Of a DNA stretch of 64,000 nt, positions 45,186 through 57,428 are shown in pieces; position 1 is the first letter of the stretch, and the number at the start of each line of letters is the position of its first letter. The DNA comes from Cyprinodon diabolis (Eukaryota > Chordata > Actinopteri > Cyprinodontiformes > Cyprinodontidae). The position numbers were made by a program, and so were the translations under genes. Under the pieces are notes generated by a model. It ran no database searches and had not been told where the DNA came from. It saw nothing but the letters and a program-made list of their open reading frames with translations. The stretch is taken from positions 33,714,337 through 33,778,336 of the forward strand of contig CM060069.1 in the NCBI GenBank assembly GCA_030533445.1. The letters are read 5' to 3'.

Positions 45186-46925
45186 AGCAATACAGTTGCA
45201 ACGATCTACTGACTTCAATTTTATGATTGCAACACTTATTACCTCATTGCGCATGGCACACACAGCAGCTAGCGATGATTTATACATATGTTAAATAGTT
45301 ACTTCTCTTTAATATTTATGTTAAGCATGATGCCTTTACTCACATAGCAAGGTATACCGCTGTGTCTCTCAACAGTAGTATTTGAATTGGAATTTGATTC
45401 TGGCCAAAATACTCAGCCCATGTATTGGATTTGGGTTGGATTAGAAATAAAACTGGATATGTGCATCTCTACTAAAAAAGCATAATGTCTGAAAAACAAA
45501 AAGCTGTTTCTAACAAGAATAATCTGAATGCAAGGATGTTTGCATATTTCTAAGACTGAAAATGTTTTGGTGAGAACTTTTTCTTCCCCAAAAAATCTGT
45601 TGTACTGGAAAATTGAAAGAGATTCCTGGTAATAAAATGGAAGAATTCCTGTAACCCATCAAAAAAGTATTTTCACAAAAGATTATAAAAAAAAAAAAAA
45701 AAAAATAGAATCTTTACTTCAACTAAAAGAATAACCCGGGGCCAAGAGTTGAGAAATCTACAGATAGCTGTAAGAATGATTTAGCATCAAGGTACCTGCG
45801 GCTGGGCTTTGTTGTTAGAACATTTTCTGATAAGAACATATTTTACCTTGATTTTTAGTTTTGGACAGATGTTTCCACTGTGTAATGTTTTGAAAGACAA
45901 ATAACTGCAGTGAAGTAGAACACAGACTTTTTATAGCAAAAAAAATGTTTGGTGCATTTTACAAAGTCACCGTGCTGATCTGAACAAAGCTCTTCTTAAT
46001 GCATAGTTGTTTGAAAAAAGGTAGTACCGGAGTCACTGTGTTTTTGTTACAAGCAATATCTCTCTACTGTGGTGAATTACAGGCAGGCTGTGCTGGCCAC
46101 AGAGTTCTTTAAATCTCTCTGTAAGGTATTGGCTGTTAGGTGTTGAAACTATGGGTCTCAGACAGATTTGTTCTTGATTTTTTCCTCATACTGGATAACT
46201 CAAATGTCCCCTATTGGAATTGAAGACTGCTATTACTTTGTGGGCGACAACTGCATTATGCACTGATGCCTAAGTTTAGCATTTACTAAGTGTTTCTTCA
46301 TTTTCTGTTTTTTTTTTTTTTCATTTACATCTTAATTATCATGTACTTAAATTCCTCTGAAAACCTCAGATGTTATTTTGATAGCTACATTACTATTGTG
46401 CAGCTGTTTCCATTCACTATCATATTGTTGTACATTCTCCCTTATGACTTATAAATATTAAATGAATATAAAAAACTCTAGTTCGGTAGTGGTTCAGAGA
46501 CAGGGATTACTGTCATTTGCATTCCTTATAATGATAATACTGTCCAGAAAAAGAAAATATAATATTTTAGGCATTCAGGCAAAAGTAAATAATAATAGTT
46601 CTGCCTGAATTGTACTAGAATGTCTGTCACAAGCAGTCATTCTCCACAGTGAGTTATATGCAGAGTGGGGAAAAAATGAATAACTGATATTGATAGAGTG
46701 CTTTTTTTTAAACTGATTTTCTTCAACAGCAATTTTCCTGACTTCTTGGTTCTCACTGGTCAAATTTCCATTTTAATATAGGCCCTAACAACTTACAGAA
46801 ATTAGTATAACTATTGCAAAACAACAAACAAATCAATGGTGTAATGAATAAGATACAGAAATTATAGCACACTGTAAATGCACAAAGATTGTTAGTGGTT
46901 TTGTTGATTTATACAGCCCTCTGTG
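45186..46925. other. Non-coding stretch, 1.7 kb
   Basis: AT-rich, with poly-A near 45687-45707 and poly-T near 46308-46321. No gene recognised. Confidence 0.5.
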
Positions 46926-46933
46926 ATTCTTAT

Positions 46934-47615
46934 TAGGGATGCACGGTATTGGGATTTTGGCCGATATCCGATATGCCGATATTTTAAAACTCATGTAGCC
47001 GATAACCGATACCGATGTTAAAGCTGGACAAAAATAAGTAGTCATTGAAAATAGCAGTTTTGTTATCCATTTCTGACACTTTGAAAAATAATATACTCAA
47101 ATATATTTTCATATGCTGATATCAAATAGATTTTTTAAAACGCTGTATCGATCTATTTTACTTTCTCCAAATCTCGTGAAATTTCATCGTTCTGTTACAA
47201 ACTCTCGTGATATTTTGCAAATTCTTGTGAGATTTTGTTAGTAAAATAGATCGATACCACGTCAATATATCAACATATAAAAATATGGCAAAATTTCGAT
47301 GACATATAGCAATATTTCATTAGTAAAAGAGATTGATATGGTGTTTTTAAATGGCAATATATCAGCATATGAAGATATTGTGATATTTTAATGTATCAAT
47401 ATCTTTTCCCTCGTCTTTAGAAGTTTTTAAGTCTGTAAAAAAGAAGTTTTTGAGGAAGAAGTAGTAGTATCTTTCTTTTTTTTTTAGACTTTAGAAACTC
47501 AGAAGCTGATCAAATATCGGGTTAAATATCGGTGGGGTGGCCGATGTCCGATATTCAGTTTTAAGTCCGATACAGGCCGATACCGATAGGGGGCCGATTA
47601 TATCGTGCATCCCTA
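46934..47615. mobile_element. hAT-like MITE, 682 bp, with perfect 8-bp duplication
   Basis: Starts TAGGGATGCACGG and ends CGTGCATCCCTA. ATTCTTAT lies on both sides (46926-46933, 47616-47623), a perfect 8-bp target duplication. Both ends are full of GCCGATA/CCGATAT subterminal repeats. The middle is AT-rich, with ATCGATCTATTTTA and related repeats, and has no transposase. Confidence 0.88.
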
Positions 47616-47896
47616 ATTCTTATCTCCTGTTTTAATATTTTGCCTTGGATAAATCCTAACAGAGCTTTTGTGTCTGTTTTCCCTTATTCATTAATGTAAT
47701 TAGAGTTCCACTGTAGTGCTTGTGCTCTCCCCATAGTGATCATCTATTTTGTCATCAGACACTATGACGGGGAAGGCATGTTTGTGTTTACTGTACTGAC
47801 TCATCCTGGAAAAGTATAGCCACCACTGCAAAATAAGCTGGTTATTTTATGCGCCGAAAACGTTTTTTGCACTAACCTCTTTGTAGATCAGTTTAA

Positions 47897-48818
47897 AGGA
47901 ATAGTACACCCAAAACATGATTAGCCTTCATTTTCTACTCACGCCCATGCTGAACAACACTCTGGAGTACTTTTTTGATATCTCAAATGCATCTGGAGTT
48001 CTGGGAGGCTTCTTGCTGTCTGCTGACATTCAAATAATGGAGGTCTATGGTGCCCGAGGCAGAAAGGTCCATAAAAGTCCACAAAAAACGTGTCAATATT
48101 CCTCCATACTGCTCGTCCAATGTATTCCAAGTGTCCTGAGTGGGTAGCGTCCATAATTTACTCGAAATGAAGTCATTTAGAATGTTTTTAGAGCATAAAC
48201 AGTAGTCTATAGGATTTCCTAAAAGCGCGCGCCTGCGAATTCACGAGCCTACGGAAACCGCGGCAGACCAAACCAGATGAAAGTGCGCATTCAGCTTGGC
48301 AAAGAACTCATGCTCTTCCTCAACACTTAAGTCCTCAGACATTTTTCTTTCGTTGTTTCTTTCTTTGCACAGGTAAACAGCACATTTCTTCTTCTACACT
48401 TGCATTATCAAGAGCAGACGCTGAATGCGCACTTTCATCTGGCTTGGTCTGCCGCAGTTTCTGTAGGCTCATGAACTCGCAGGCGCGCGCTTTTAGGAAA
48501 TCCTATACACTACTGTTTATGCTCTAAAAACATTCTAAATGACTTTGTTTCAAGTAAATTATGGACGCTACCAACTCAGGACACTTGGAATACATTGGAC
48601 GAGCAGTATGGAGGAATATTGACAGGTTTTTTGTGGACTTTTATGGACCTTTCTGCCTCGGGCACCATAGACCTCCATTATTTGAATGTCAGCAGACAGC
48701 AAGAAGCCTCCCAGATCTCCAGATGTATTTGAGATATCAAAAAAGTACTCCAGAGTGTTGTTCAGCGTGGGGGTGAGTAGAAAATGAAGGCTAATCATGT
48801 TTTGGGTGTACTATTCCT
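47897..48818. mobile_element. Foldback element, TTAA-flanked, 922 bp
   Basis: A 399-bp left arm (47897-48295) and a 399-bp inverted right arm (48420-48818) surround a 124-bp loop. I count about 15 mismatches between the arms. TTAA flanks both ends (47893-47896, 48819-48822). The terminus AGGAATAGTACACCC resembles the start of the teleost Angel-type inverted-repeat family (recollection). Seventy-codon frames appear on both strands of each arm and are mirror images of each other, so they are probably not genes. It has no transposase. Confidence 0.9.
48241..48342 (-). other. 33-codon frame starting in the loop of the foldback element
   Basis: On the minus strand an ATG at 48342 in the loop starts MSEDLSVEEEHEFFAK and continues into the left arm (LNAHFHLVWSAAVSVGS, stop at 48241-48243). 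The acidic start looks coding-like but is short. It may be a relic of the parent transposase or of captured host sequence, or chance. Confidence 0.25.
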
Positions 48819-48822
48819 TTAA

Positions 48823-50161
48823 GTTCTCTCAAGTGGATTTATTCACTATGAAACAATATGATTATAACATGGATATTATCAGGCTCATGTTTCTAAAATA
48901 AGTTGGAGCACAAATAATTCCTGTGCAACAAACATTCATATATTCAAAACCAGATTTGTTTTAATAGGAGTTATTTCTGCCAGCTGGAAGCATTTAGTTT
49001 GCCAAAGTTTGCTTTTGCATATTTTATTACATCATATTTAGGTCACTAACTGTGCATTAGTGGTGGTTGTTCATCTTATTTGTGTGGGAGTAAATCTTAT
49101 ATTAATGTTGAGTCATAGCCATAGAAAGTATGTTGTTCAGTAGAACTGTTGTAAAGGGTTTTTTTTAAAACAGAACACCTTTAGAGTAGACATTTGTTTT
49201 TGGCCATTTTTAGAGTGATCTAGTTAGATTCTCAATGCTTCACTCTGACACTATATGGTAATTATGTAATGAAAATATAATAATATTAGATAGGATTTAC
49301 AAACAAAAGTTGTGAACTACCTAAATCTTGCCTTTATAACAGACAAATGCGATTGTTGTTGAAAGGGAGCCCTAAAAGTTTGTCTTACCAACAGAATGAA
49401 AAGAGGGCCACAAGACTGCCAGCAAGTCGGTGGCATAGAAAGTTGCAAGTGTGTTTATTTGGCCAAGTAGGGGTACATAAAAGACTACTCGTCGTAAAAG
49501 TCGTCAGTCCTCAGTTACACTGGGTTTACAGAAGATGGATGCTGTTGTGCAGCTGTAGCGAGGGCAGGCCGCAAAAGTCACTGATGCTGAACACTGACCA
49601 GGTTGGCTGATCATCCATCCATCCATCCATCCATCCATCCATCCATCCATCCATCTCAATGAATCAAACCTCGACAAACAGCAGGATTATAGTTTTTGAC
49701 TAATTTTATTAAAAATAGTACAATTTGAGTCTTTCTCATCTCCACTTTTGCGATCATTGTTGACTTCAATGTAGTGGAATCACAACTTGGGGGGTTGCCG
49801 GTGGTGCAGGAATGTGGCACAAAACCTAAGTTAAATGTTTCTTATTTTCCAGCATTGTCATATCACATTGTTTCAACACAATAACATTTATTACCACATC
49901 CCTCTTTTTATTTCACACAACCACTGGACACAGAAATGTAGTTCAGTCCAACTGCAGGTGATTGGGAGATCAGGATTTTACCATGCTACGATCTTTACCA
50001 AGCTGGTCCTCATGGAAAACGTAGTCGACCTTCAGGCAAAAAATATACAGCTTTTGTCCACCGGGGTAAGCCAAAATCAACTAGAACTGAAGATTCTTTA
50101 GTACTGCTTTAAAATGTTTCTATAAAGACTGTGTATAAAAAAACTTTCAAGGCAGATTCCT
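48823..50161. other. Non-coding stretch with a CATC microsatellite
   Basis: No gene recognised. An uninterrupted CATC repeat lies at 49612-49653. The 87-codon frame just before it (49347-49610) has no motif I know. Confidence 0.5.
49612..49653. repeat. CATC microsatellite
   Basis: About ten CATC units. The complement GATG is the usual tail of several fish LINEs, but no LINE body is seen next to it. Confidence 0.95.
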
Positions 50162-50166
50162 CCTAT

Positions 50167-50897
50167 TGTTGGGATCTAGAGATCTGCCACCTGTCTCCAG
50201 CAGAGAGCGCTGTGGGTCTCCTGAGCTGGAGCCCTCCCACACACCTGAGGATCATCAGCTCATCAGGAGACCTCCCTTCATAAGCAGCGACCAGACCTGC
50301 CTTCAGCGCCGGAGTGTTGACCAGTTTTGGTTAGCGGAACCTGAGCCACTACTTGTGTTTTTGAATCTCTGTCTGCTTAGTGAGCAACCTGATCCTAATC
50401 AGTATCTGTCCTCTCTGCTCACAGGAAAACCGGACTGAAATCTGAAGCTCTGGAGGATCTCACGTTTGGAAACCTGCCTGCCTGCCCTAGGAAGCCAAAC
50501 CTGAAGATCCTCAGTCTGAATCTTCCTGCTAGTTCTCAGGGGAGAACTAGGAAAACATCCCAAGGTCTGAACCTCGCTAGCCTGAAGCTAAGCTCTGTCG
50601 CTGCTGAACTCTCTCTGCTGGAACTACGTTCTCTGGACCCAACCGGTTCCCTCTCTCCATTGAACAGTCTGAACCTCATCAGGTACAAACCAAGATCTAG
50701 GACTCTGCCAAGTCACCATTGCTACCTGGCTAACCAAACTATCCCTCTCTGCAGATTACTCTGTGAAACCAGAAACCCGGACCAGAACCAGAACCTGTAA
50801 AATTTACTCTGTGTGCATCTTTAATAAACTGTTTAAACTTTTACTCTGCTTCGTGTGGTGTTCTGCATATGGGTTAAGAACTTAAGCCATCATGACA
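50167..50897 (+). mobile_element. Solo LTR, family X, copy 3 (731 bp)
   Basis: Starts TGTTGGGATCTAGAG, ends GCCATCATGACA; perfect CCTAT duplication (50162-50166, 50898-50902). It shares the AATAAAC and GTTCTGCATATGGGTT region with copies 1 and 2 and is shorter, lacking the expanded minisatellite of copy 1. Confidence 0.85.
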
Positions 50898-52060
50898 CCT
50901 ATGAGAAATAATAAGCCGCATAAACTTTTTTTTCTCATTGTGGACATTAGCAAAGCTTCACAATTTAGAAGACCAGAGGCAGACACAAACGTTTTGCTAC
51001 TGTTTTCAGCAGACCTCACTGAACGAAGAGAAGAAATCTTCATTCTCCAAAAAGAAAAAAGAGATTTAAAACAAAGTAGAATGCGCAAATGCACAATGTA
51101 AGCTGTTCATTGGTATAAGCAGAGATAAATCTAATTTAAGGGTAACTTCAGAAATTAGTCTATCTTCCTATAAAACCTGTGGCATTTCTCGTCTTTATTT
51201 ATTTTTCTTTTTGGCCTAGAGCTACACTACTTGCCCTTAGCTATTCCCTTTAAAAAAAACATGTCAAGTCTTATCTCCACACCTAGCAGGTTGTTGTTCT
51301 TTATAATAGCTCACCAACAGGCAAATTACCAGCCATGGTTGTTACTGTCATTGATGTACAGCCCCAAGACATTGCCTTCCTATGCTCACAGTCCCTCAGA
51401 GTGTTATGTGTCATGTAATAAGAGAGCTTGCCGTTTGTCCAAGATGGGTCTGGAGGGACCCAAAAGGCATGGGGGAAAAGAGTAGGAAGCGAGGATCATG
51501 ATGTGAGATTGAGGTGGCAGGTCTGGTGCCTGTCCCCATAAGAAAAATGGAGCATGGTCACTCCTGCAGTGTCCCCAGACACCCCCAGATGTTCTTGCAT
51601 GGACCTCATACGGCCTGAGTAGCTGACAGGCCCCAGAGACGTAGACTCACAGCATGATTAATTGCCACACACGGTGTAGCAAAAAGCCTGGCTCCTGCTG
51701 GCTTACTGCAGAATAACTGGCCACTGCAAAATAAAACATTTCTATCTGCAGTAAAAAATGTTGAGAAATGGATAGTGTCAAAAATGGAATATAGCAATGA
51801 GACAGTATGAGATTATTCTTATGACAGCCCTGCAAAGCAGACAGCTAAAACAATGCTGGCATTCATTTATTGAAAATCCCAAAACATCTGTCCCTAATGT
51901 TATTTTCATTACTAATAACGTATATAATAGATTCTGAAAAGAGCAAAATGAAAGGGGCTATTCTGACAGATTTTTCTCCAGTATTGCACATATAATAGGT
52001 CCATCCATATAACATTCCTAAATTAAAGCATTGCTACAGTGGAATGCTGGGATTACCATC

Positions 52061-52120
52061 ACATGGGGACAAGTGTGTACAAGGTATACACATATTTACT
52101 ATGTACACACTTCCCCATGT
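52061..52120. repeat. 60-base hairpin, 19-bp stem
   Basis: 52061-52081 pairs with 52102-52120 (19 pairs and a 2-base bulge), with a 20-base loop. The size would suit a small-RNA precursor, but nothing else supports one. Confidence 0.5.
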
Positions 52121-54525
52121 GTACTATGTGGCAAACCACAAATAGGACTTCTCATAGCTTTTCTGTAGCAGGCTCTACATTTGTAGAGTCTCTTCTTGCC
52201 TGTCTTTTAGTATGAAGGCTGTTTTGTGACACAAATGTGTAGCATAGAATTTAAGAGAACTAGTGGTAGGCAAGAAAAACTGATGGTGTGCTGGGGCCAA
52301 TTAAAAAAAGGATCATATTTTGCACAAGTGAATATCAGCCCACTTTAAACACAGCCCTTTTGTTTACAGTTTTTGTCTCATTCTCATTGCAAATTAACTA
52401 TATGTTTTGAAAACACATTTAGCAAAATGGCCCTTCTAACTTTGAAAGATCTAAGAATATTGAGAGATGTCTACAATTTTTGATATTATTTTGTTTTCAT
52501 TGCTTTCTAAAAGGACCTGGTAGAACTGTACTCTTGATGATGTCTTTGTTATTTTACTTTGTAGCCACATGACCTGGGAAACTGAAGAACACATTCCTTA
52601 TGCTAAGATCTGAGGTGTCAAGCTGCTAAATTTTATTCTCTGCTAAAAATCTACAGAAGTATCTTGTTTCCTTGAAACTTCAATTTTATTTTCAAGCAGA
52701 ATCTGGACATTATGTGGTACCTGAATGCCAAATTAAAGCTGATCAGTATAAACCATTTGTTTTATTTATGTCCAGTCCGCCGTGCTCCAGTGGTCCTACT
52801 TTTTTTTTGTCTTTTTGTTTTTCGTGGAATGCAGAAGTCTCATCAGCTTAATTGAAATACACTGCTGTATTCTTGGAAGGTTCCTTTACAGCCATCAGAA
52901 CGCCTGATTGTTTTGATGTAACTGATCCTTTGGTGCAGACTCTTACCCTCAGTCGGGCTGTTTGCAGACTGATTTTCATTTTTAGCTTTATTTCTTGAGG
53001 AGAAAATAAAGCTACTCTGAATCTTGATAAACCTTGTGTGTCTCCTTTTTTGTTGCAGCCTCAGAGTCAGGTTGTGAAACTTGCAACAGGCTCATCACAC
53101 TAAGTGCCTTTGCCTTATGCTAAACTACTACTGCAGAGCTGTGTCAAAATGGACAATTATTTTGTAAGCAAGAATAAATTAAGAATATGAAAACCAAACT
53201 ATTCCTACCTCTGCCTACAGTTACTTTCTACTGAGGTTTTCCCTGTAACCTAATCTTTAGCTTCTTCCCAGGATTCTGTGCAAGATTAAATTTGGAGCCT
53301 GACTGGATAACCAAAACACGTTAATATTGTTCACAGTCAGAAGAAACTTTTTGATTAAACTCAAATAAAAATTTAAACCTAAATCTGCTGGGAGTATGAA
53401 TAATTTTGGGATTAATACAGACATTGACAAACTTTCTATGAGAAATGGATTAGCTGTTATAGTTCAGACTCTCTCCCTCTTTCCTCTCATCATCCTTTTA
53501 TGCCTTCTTGGGCTGTCAAAGTATAACTACCAATGACTAAGTGAGCTTAAGTACATATCTCAAGGAGATGACTATATTTTACGAACAATATATTCTTGAA
53601 ATATCTAAAATTTAGGCAAAATCTATAAGACCTATGTTAAAATTTTATATTTATTTTTTTGTTTACTGTTTAAACGTGATGAACATAAAAATATAATATA
53701 AACAAAATTATTTGTGTTTTGACAAATGCATTTTTTAACTCTAACTTGACCTTAAACCATAATACATAGTACTAATTTAAGACTGGCTATTTCCTTATTG
53801 TACATGCACAAATTGTAGAAAAGAAAGCATTAGTTATTCGTATAAATAAAACCTTATATCATAAATTATTTTTCTTCAGCAGATTCAGCACACAGCCTGA
53901 GGACAAGTAAGGTCACTACCCACTCATTGATGGAAGAACTCTAACACACAACGACAATAATTGTGTTTCAAACTTCAAAGATACAGCCGCCACATATTGA
54001 AAATTGTGCATTTGATGACTCAATGTGACAATTTCACAGTCCTCTGCTGTACGCATTTTATACACGCTTGATGCTACCCAGTTTTCAGTATCCTTTTCAT
54101 ACATTTGTAGGTGGATTAAGCTGTTATTCCATTTCAAGGGGCAGCTTGGGGTCTTAGAAAATCGAGGTAAGTTGAACAGCACTGCGGCTTCAAAAAGCTC
54201 ATGCTTTCATTGAAGGTACAGAACCACTTCCTTTCTCTGTTGGGGTTTGATTAGAACTTGGTAAGCTAATGAATATCTTCTTGCAAATAAGTTTCAGCAT
54301 CCATTTTACATTGCCTGACACTTATTTAAGATTTTTCTTTAAAATTTAAAATCTAAATTTAGAATCCTAGCGATAATCTCTCCTATTTGAACACTGAAAA
54401 TGTTTCCTCTTAAGATAATCTCTTATGAATACATGCCTAAAAACAATATTTCATCCTTTAGAGAGAACATATAGTTGTATAATCATCAGAGGAAATGTTT
54501 TAGCAGTAGCATCTATTAAAGGTCC

Positions 54526-54571
54526 ATGTTTAATAAAATAAGGCTTGTTAAAGCCTTATTATATTAAACAT
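54526..54571. repeat. Near-perfect 21-bp hairpin, 4-base loop
   Basis: 54526-54546 pairs with 54551-54571 with a single mismatch around GTTA. Pairing can extend outward with a small bulge (GGTCC against GAACC). A relic of a small foldback element or a replication-slippage product is more likely than a gene. Confidence 0.75.
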
Positions 54572-54697
54572 ATGAACCTCTGTCAAAGATTTTTTTTTTT
54601 ACATTTTTGTCATTTGAATGGATTAATTTACTCCTTACTTGTTTATTTTTCTATATAGATTTAAATTGTTTTTTTATAAAGGTGCCCTTAAATTACA

Positions 54698-54699
<2 letters not shown>

Positions 54700-54763
<64 letters not shown>

Positions 54764-54780
54764 CATCATCATTATTATTT
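54700..54780. repeat. TTA microsatellite
   Basis: About 22 TTA units followed by a few TCA and TTA units. Confidence 0.95.
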
Positions 54781-54844
54781 GTGGCAATAGTATATTTAAT
54801 ATTATGACCCCTTAAAAAACTCTTTATTGCTTTTTACATTCAAA

Positions 54845-54846
<2 letters not shown>

Positions 54847-54892
<46 letters not shown>

Positions 54893-54904
54893 ATTTTTTA
54901 TTTT

Positions 54905-54935
<31 letters not shown>

Positions 54936-54940
54936 GGGGG
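54847..54940. repeat. TA run, T run and 26-base G run
   Basis: TA repeats to 54889, T-rich to 54914, then 26 G's (54915-54940). Homopolymers of this length are prone to sequencing or assembly errors. Confidence 0.95.
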
Positions 54941-55034
54941 TTAACATGGGTTAAAATATTCTTCCTCTTTTCTCTTTATAGCCACAAAGAGATAGAAAAA
55001 AAAAATCCATTCATCATCTGGTGCTTGTTTGTCA

Positions 55035-55150
55035 CGGTGGGGGGGTGAGTGCTTTTCTCCATCAGTGTATTGACGAAAGGCAGGGTGCACCATGGACAGG
55101 ATGCCAGTCTATCACTGAGTAACACAGATACACACAACCGTGCATTGTAT
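55035..55150 (-). mobile_element. LINE 3'-end fragment, GGAT-tailed family, copy 3
   Basis: Contains 'ggcagggtgcaccatggaca' and 'ggatgccagtctatcactga', matching 'cagggtacaccctggacagg' in the other copies. It is more diverged and has no visible tail. Confidence 0.55.
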
Positions 55151-55159
55151 GAATAATAA

Positions 55160-55739
55160 AGGACACATCATAAGCACACACCTGAATTGAAAATCATAAA
55201 GTAATAATACAACTCAAAGGACAACATTTAGTAAGTCAGATATTTTGTGTAATATTAGTGAAGGGACTTAACCTTTGTGGAAACTGTATTGATAAAACTT
55301 CCATATGAATCTTTGCCAAAAACTCAATCTCCCCAAAGTAATATGTTTGTTCTGACCAAAATGCCTTGGAAGCCTTTTGCCAATAAATCGTCTGGTTTTG
55401 ATAGATTGAATGTATAATTGCCACAACGCAAAGCTTATGTCCAGATATATGATTAAAAAAGTATATTAAAGATGTATTATGCAAATATTTTTATGTTGTT
55501 CTCCCACACTAGGTGAAAACCTAATAACTCTTTCCCATTGGCTAAAAAATGGTCAAACCTGGGAACAACCAGCTTTTATTGGCAGAGGGAGCGGCTCACT
55601 GACCTGTGTCGACTCATGTCAAATGACTGAGCAAGTGACCCAGGTAGGACCCCTGCTTTCAAGGTCAGCTTAAAACACAGCTTTTAAGCAGTACCATTGT
55701 TAAATCCATCATCAGGATAAACTATTTGGACTTTATAAC
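55160..55739. other. Non-coding spacer
   Basis: No gene recognised. Confidence 0.5.
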
Positions 55740-55879
55740 ATGTCAAAAACAGAAAAAAAGAGGAAAGATTGCAAGTCTTTAAACATTAATAGTGGCAATC
55801 TTGACTTGCTCTACTACAATATCTTACCTACTACTACTGACGCAACAATGGACACTGGGGACACTTGAATGCTGCTCTC

Positions 55880-55997
55880 CATCCATTTTCTGACACGCTT
55901 TATACCAAGTCGCGAGAGGGGTGCTGGTGCCTATCTCCAGCTCTCTACTGGCGAGAGGCTGGGTACACCATGGACACGTCACCAGTCCAATGCAGGG
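55880..55997 (-). mobile_element. LINE fragment, GGAT-tailed family, copy 4, nested in the L1 relic
   Basis: An 18-base target duplication flanks it (55862-55879 CACTTGAATGCTGCTCTC, 55998-56015 CACTTGAACGCTACTCTC, 16 of 18). This marks a discrete insertion of 118 bp into L1 sequence. It has 'ccatccattttctgacacgc' at its left, the 3' end on the minus strand. Confidence 0.85.
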
Positions 55998-57349
55998 CAC
56001 TTGAACGCTACTCTCAAAAGTGTGAAATCTGGTGCTCATCGGTGGTCCCTGAGAGTAACCAGCACAACATAAGAGACAAAGTGACCCAGATTTTCCAAAA
56101 AAATATAATTGATAATGAAATAAATCTAGCAGATGGCATCAACATGGTGCACAGGCTTGAGAGAACGGATCATGGTAAGCGGACGCCACATAATATTATC
56201 AACCAGTTTTTTTCATGTACAGTAAGAGAGGCCTTCTGAAGAGCAGCTAATAAGACGAAGTTCCTATTAAATCATGACAGACGCTTTACAGAGGATTTCA
56301 CAACAGATGACTGGGAAAAAAATCTTCTATGTTCTTCAGTCAAGGAGGTGAGGGCAACAAAGGGCTTACTTTGTTGCGGGCTGCGCTTTCATCTATGGAA
56401 GAGAGATCCTCTCTCCTGCTGCCTCACTAAGCTTCTCCTAATGGTTCCAAGTTTACCCTGTTCACTCTTGTTTCAATTGATTTTTAAGATTATTGTTGAA
56501 TGGACTATGCACTGTTACAGATTGAAGTTTATCTCAGTCTTATGGATTATTGTAAACACTTTATGGACAATGTTTTTAATATGTTCTCTCCTAAGCAAGC
56601 CTGATCTCACCCATTTGCTATTTACATATCTCTCCTCAGTTGAGAATTTCTTCTCTTTTTCTCTATGTCTCTTTCTTTTCTTTCATTCAATGTCAGGGGT
56701 TTAATAATCAATTGGAAGTGTAAAGCAGTTTTCTTATTCATTATGTTCAAATTCCTTAGTTCAAATTAGGTTTTTATTTTATCCAGGTTCTCACAGCACT
56801 AAAGAAGATTTATCCTTTTTGAAAAGCCAGCGGGCTAAGAAAATATGGGCAACACACGGTTCAGAAAAAACTACTGGTGTTTTGATTTTAAAAGACAGAT
56901 TTCCATGTAAGATTATTAACTACTACAACTACCCCAACGGGCATCTTAGCTCTTTCTAATATTGCTATAATTATTTTTAGCATTTATGTTTATAATCCTC
57001 ACTCAGGGAACTGTAGACTGTTTGATCTGTGGGATGAAAAGATTTATCTTTGGTTAAAAATATTTCCTGAAGCCTTTTTAAGTTTTGGTGGTGATTTCAA
57101 TGTAGTTTTTGACAAAGAAATTATCGAAACTCCCCCTAAAAATCTTATCATATCTAATGGCTATCTGACACATTAAATTGAGAAATTTGATTTGTTGATA
57201 TCATTTTGATATAAGTTCCATATACTAGATGTATTCACTTGGAATACCTCTCTAAAAATCCTTGACTGACTACTAAATGATGTCAAAGCGAGTTATTTTT
57301 ACAAACAAATGGTTATAACAATGCTGCTCTTATGTCTGACCATAAAAAA

Positions 57350-57351
<2 letters not shown>

Positions 57352-57426
<75 letters not shown>
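57352..57426. repeat. TA then CA microsatellite, tail of the SINE
   Basis: About 32 TA units followed by CA units, ending at the 3' end of the minus-strand SINE. It is probably the expanded tail of that SINE. Confidence 0.9.

Positions 57427-57428
<2 letters not shown>

Larger units (their letters stand above)
50903..54695. other. Non-coding stretch, 3.8 kb
   Basis: No gene recognised. 51330-51720 is less AT-rich and looks unique. Small hairpins lie at 52061-52120 and 54526-54571. 52970-53060 has 'aaaataaagctactctgaat', a possible polyadenylation-like or LINE-tail-like motif. Confidence 0.45.

Noticed and set aside
47917..48798. Seventy-odd-codon frames on both strands of each arm of the foldback element
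   Set aside because: They are mirror copies of the same inverted repeat; the peptides resemble no known family, and both strands are open by symmetry.
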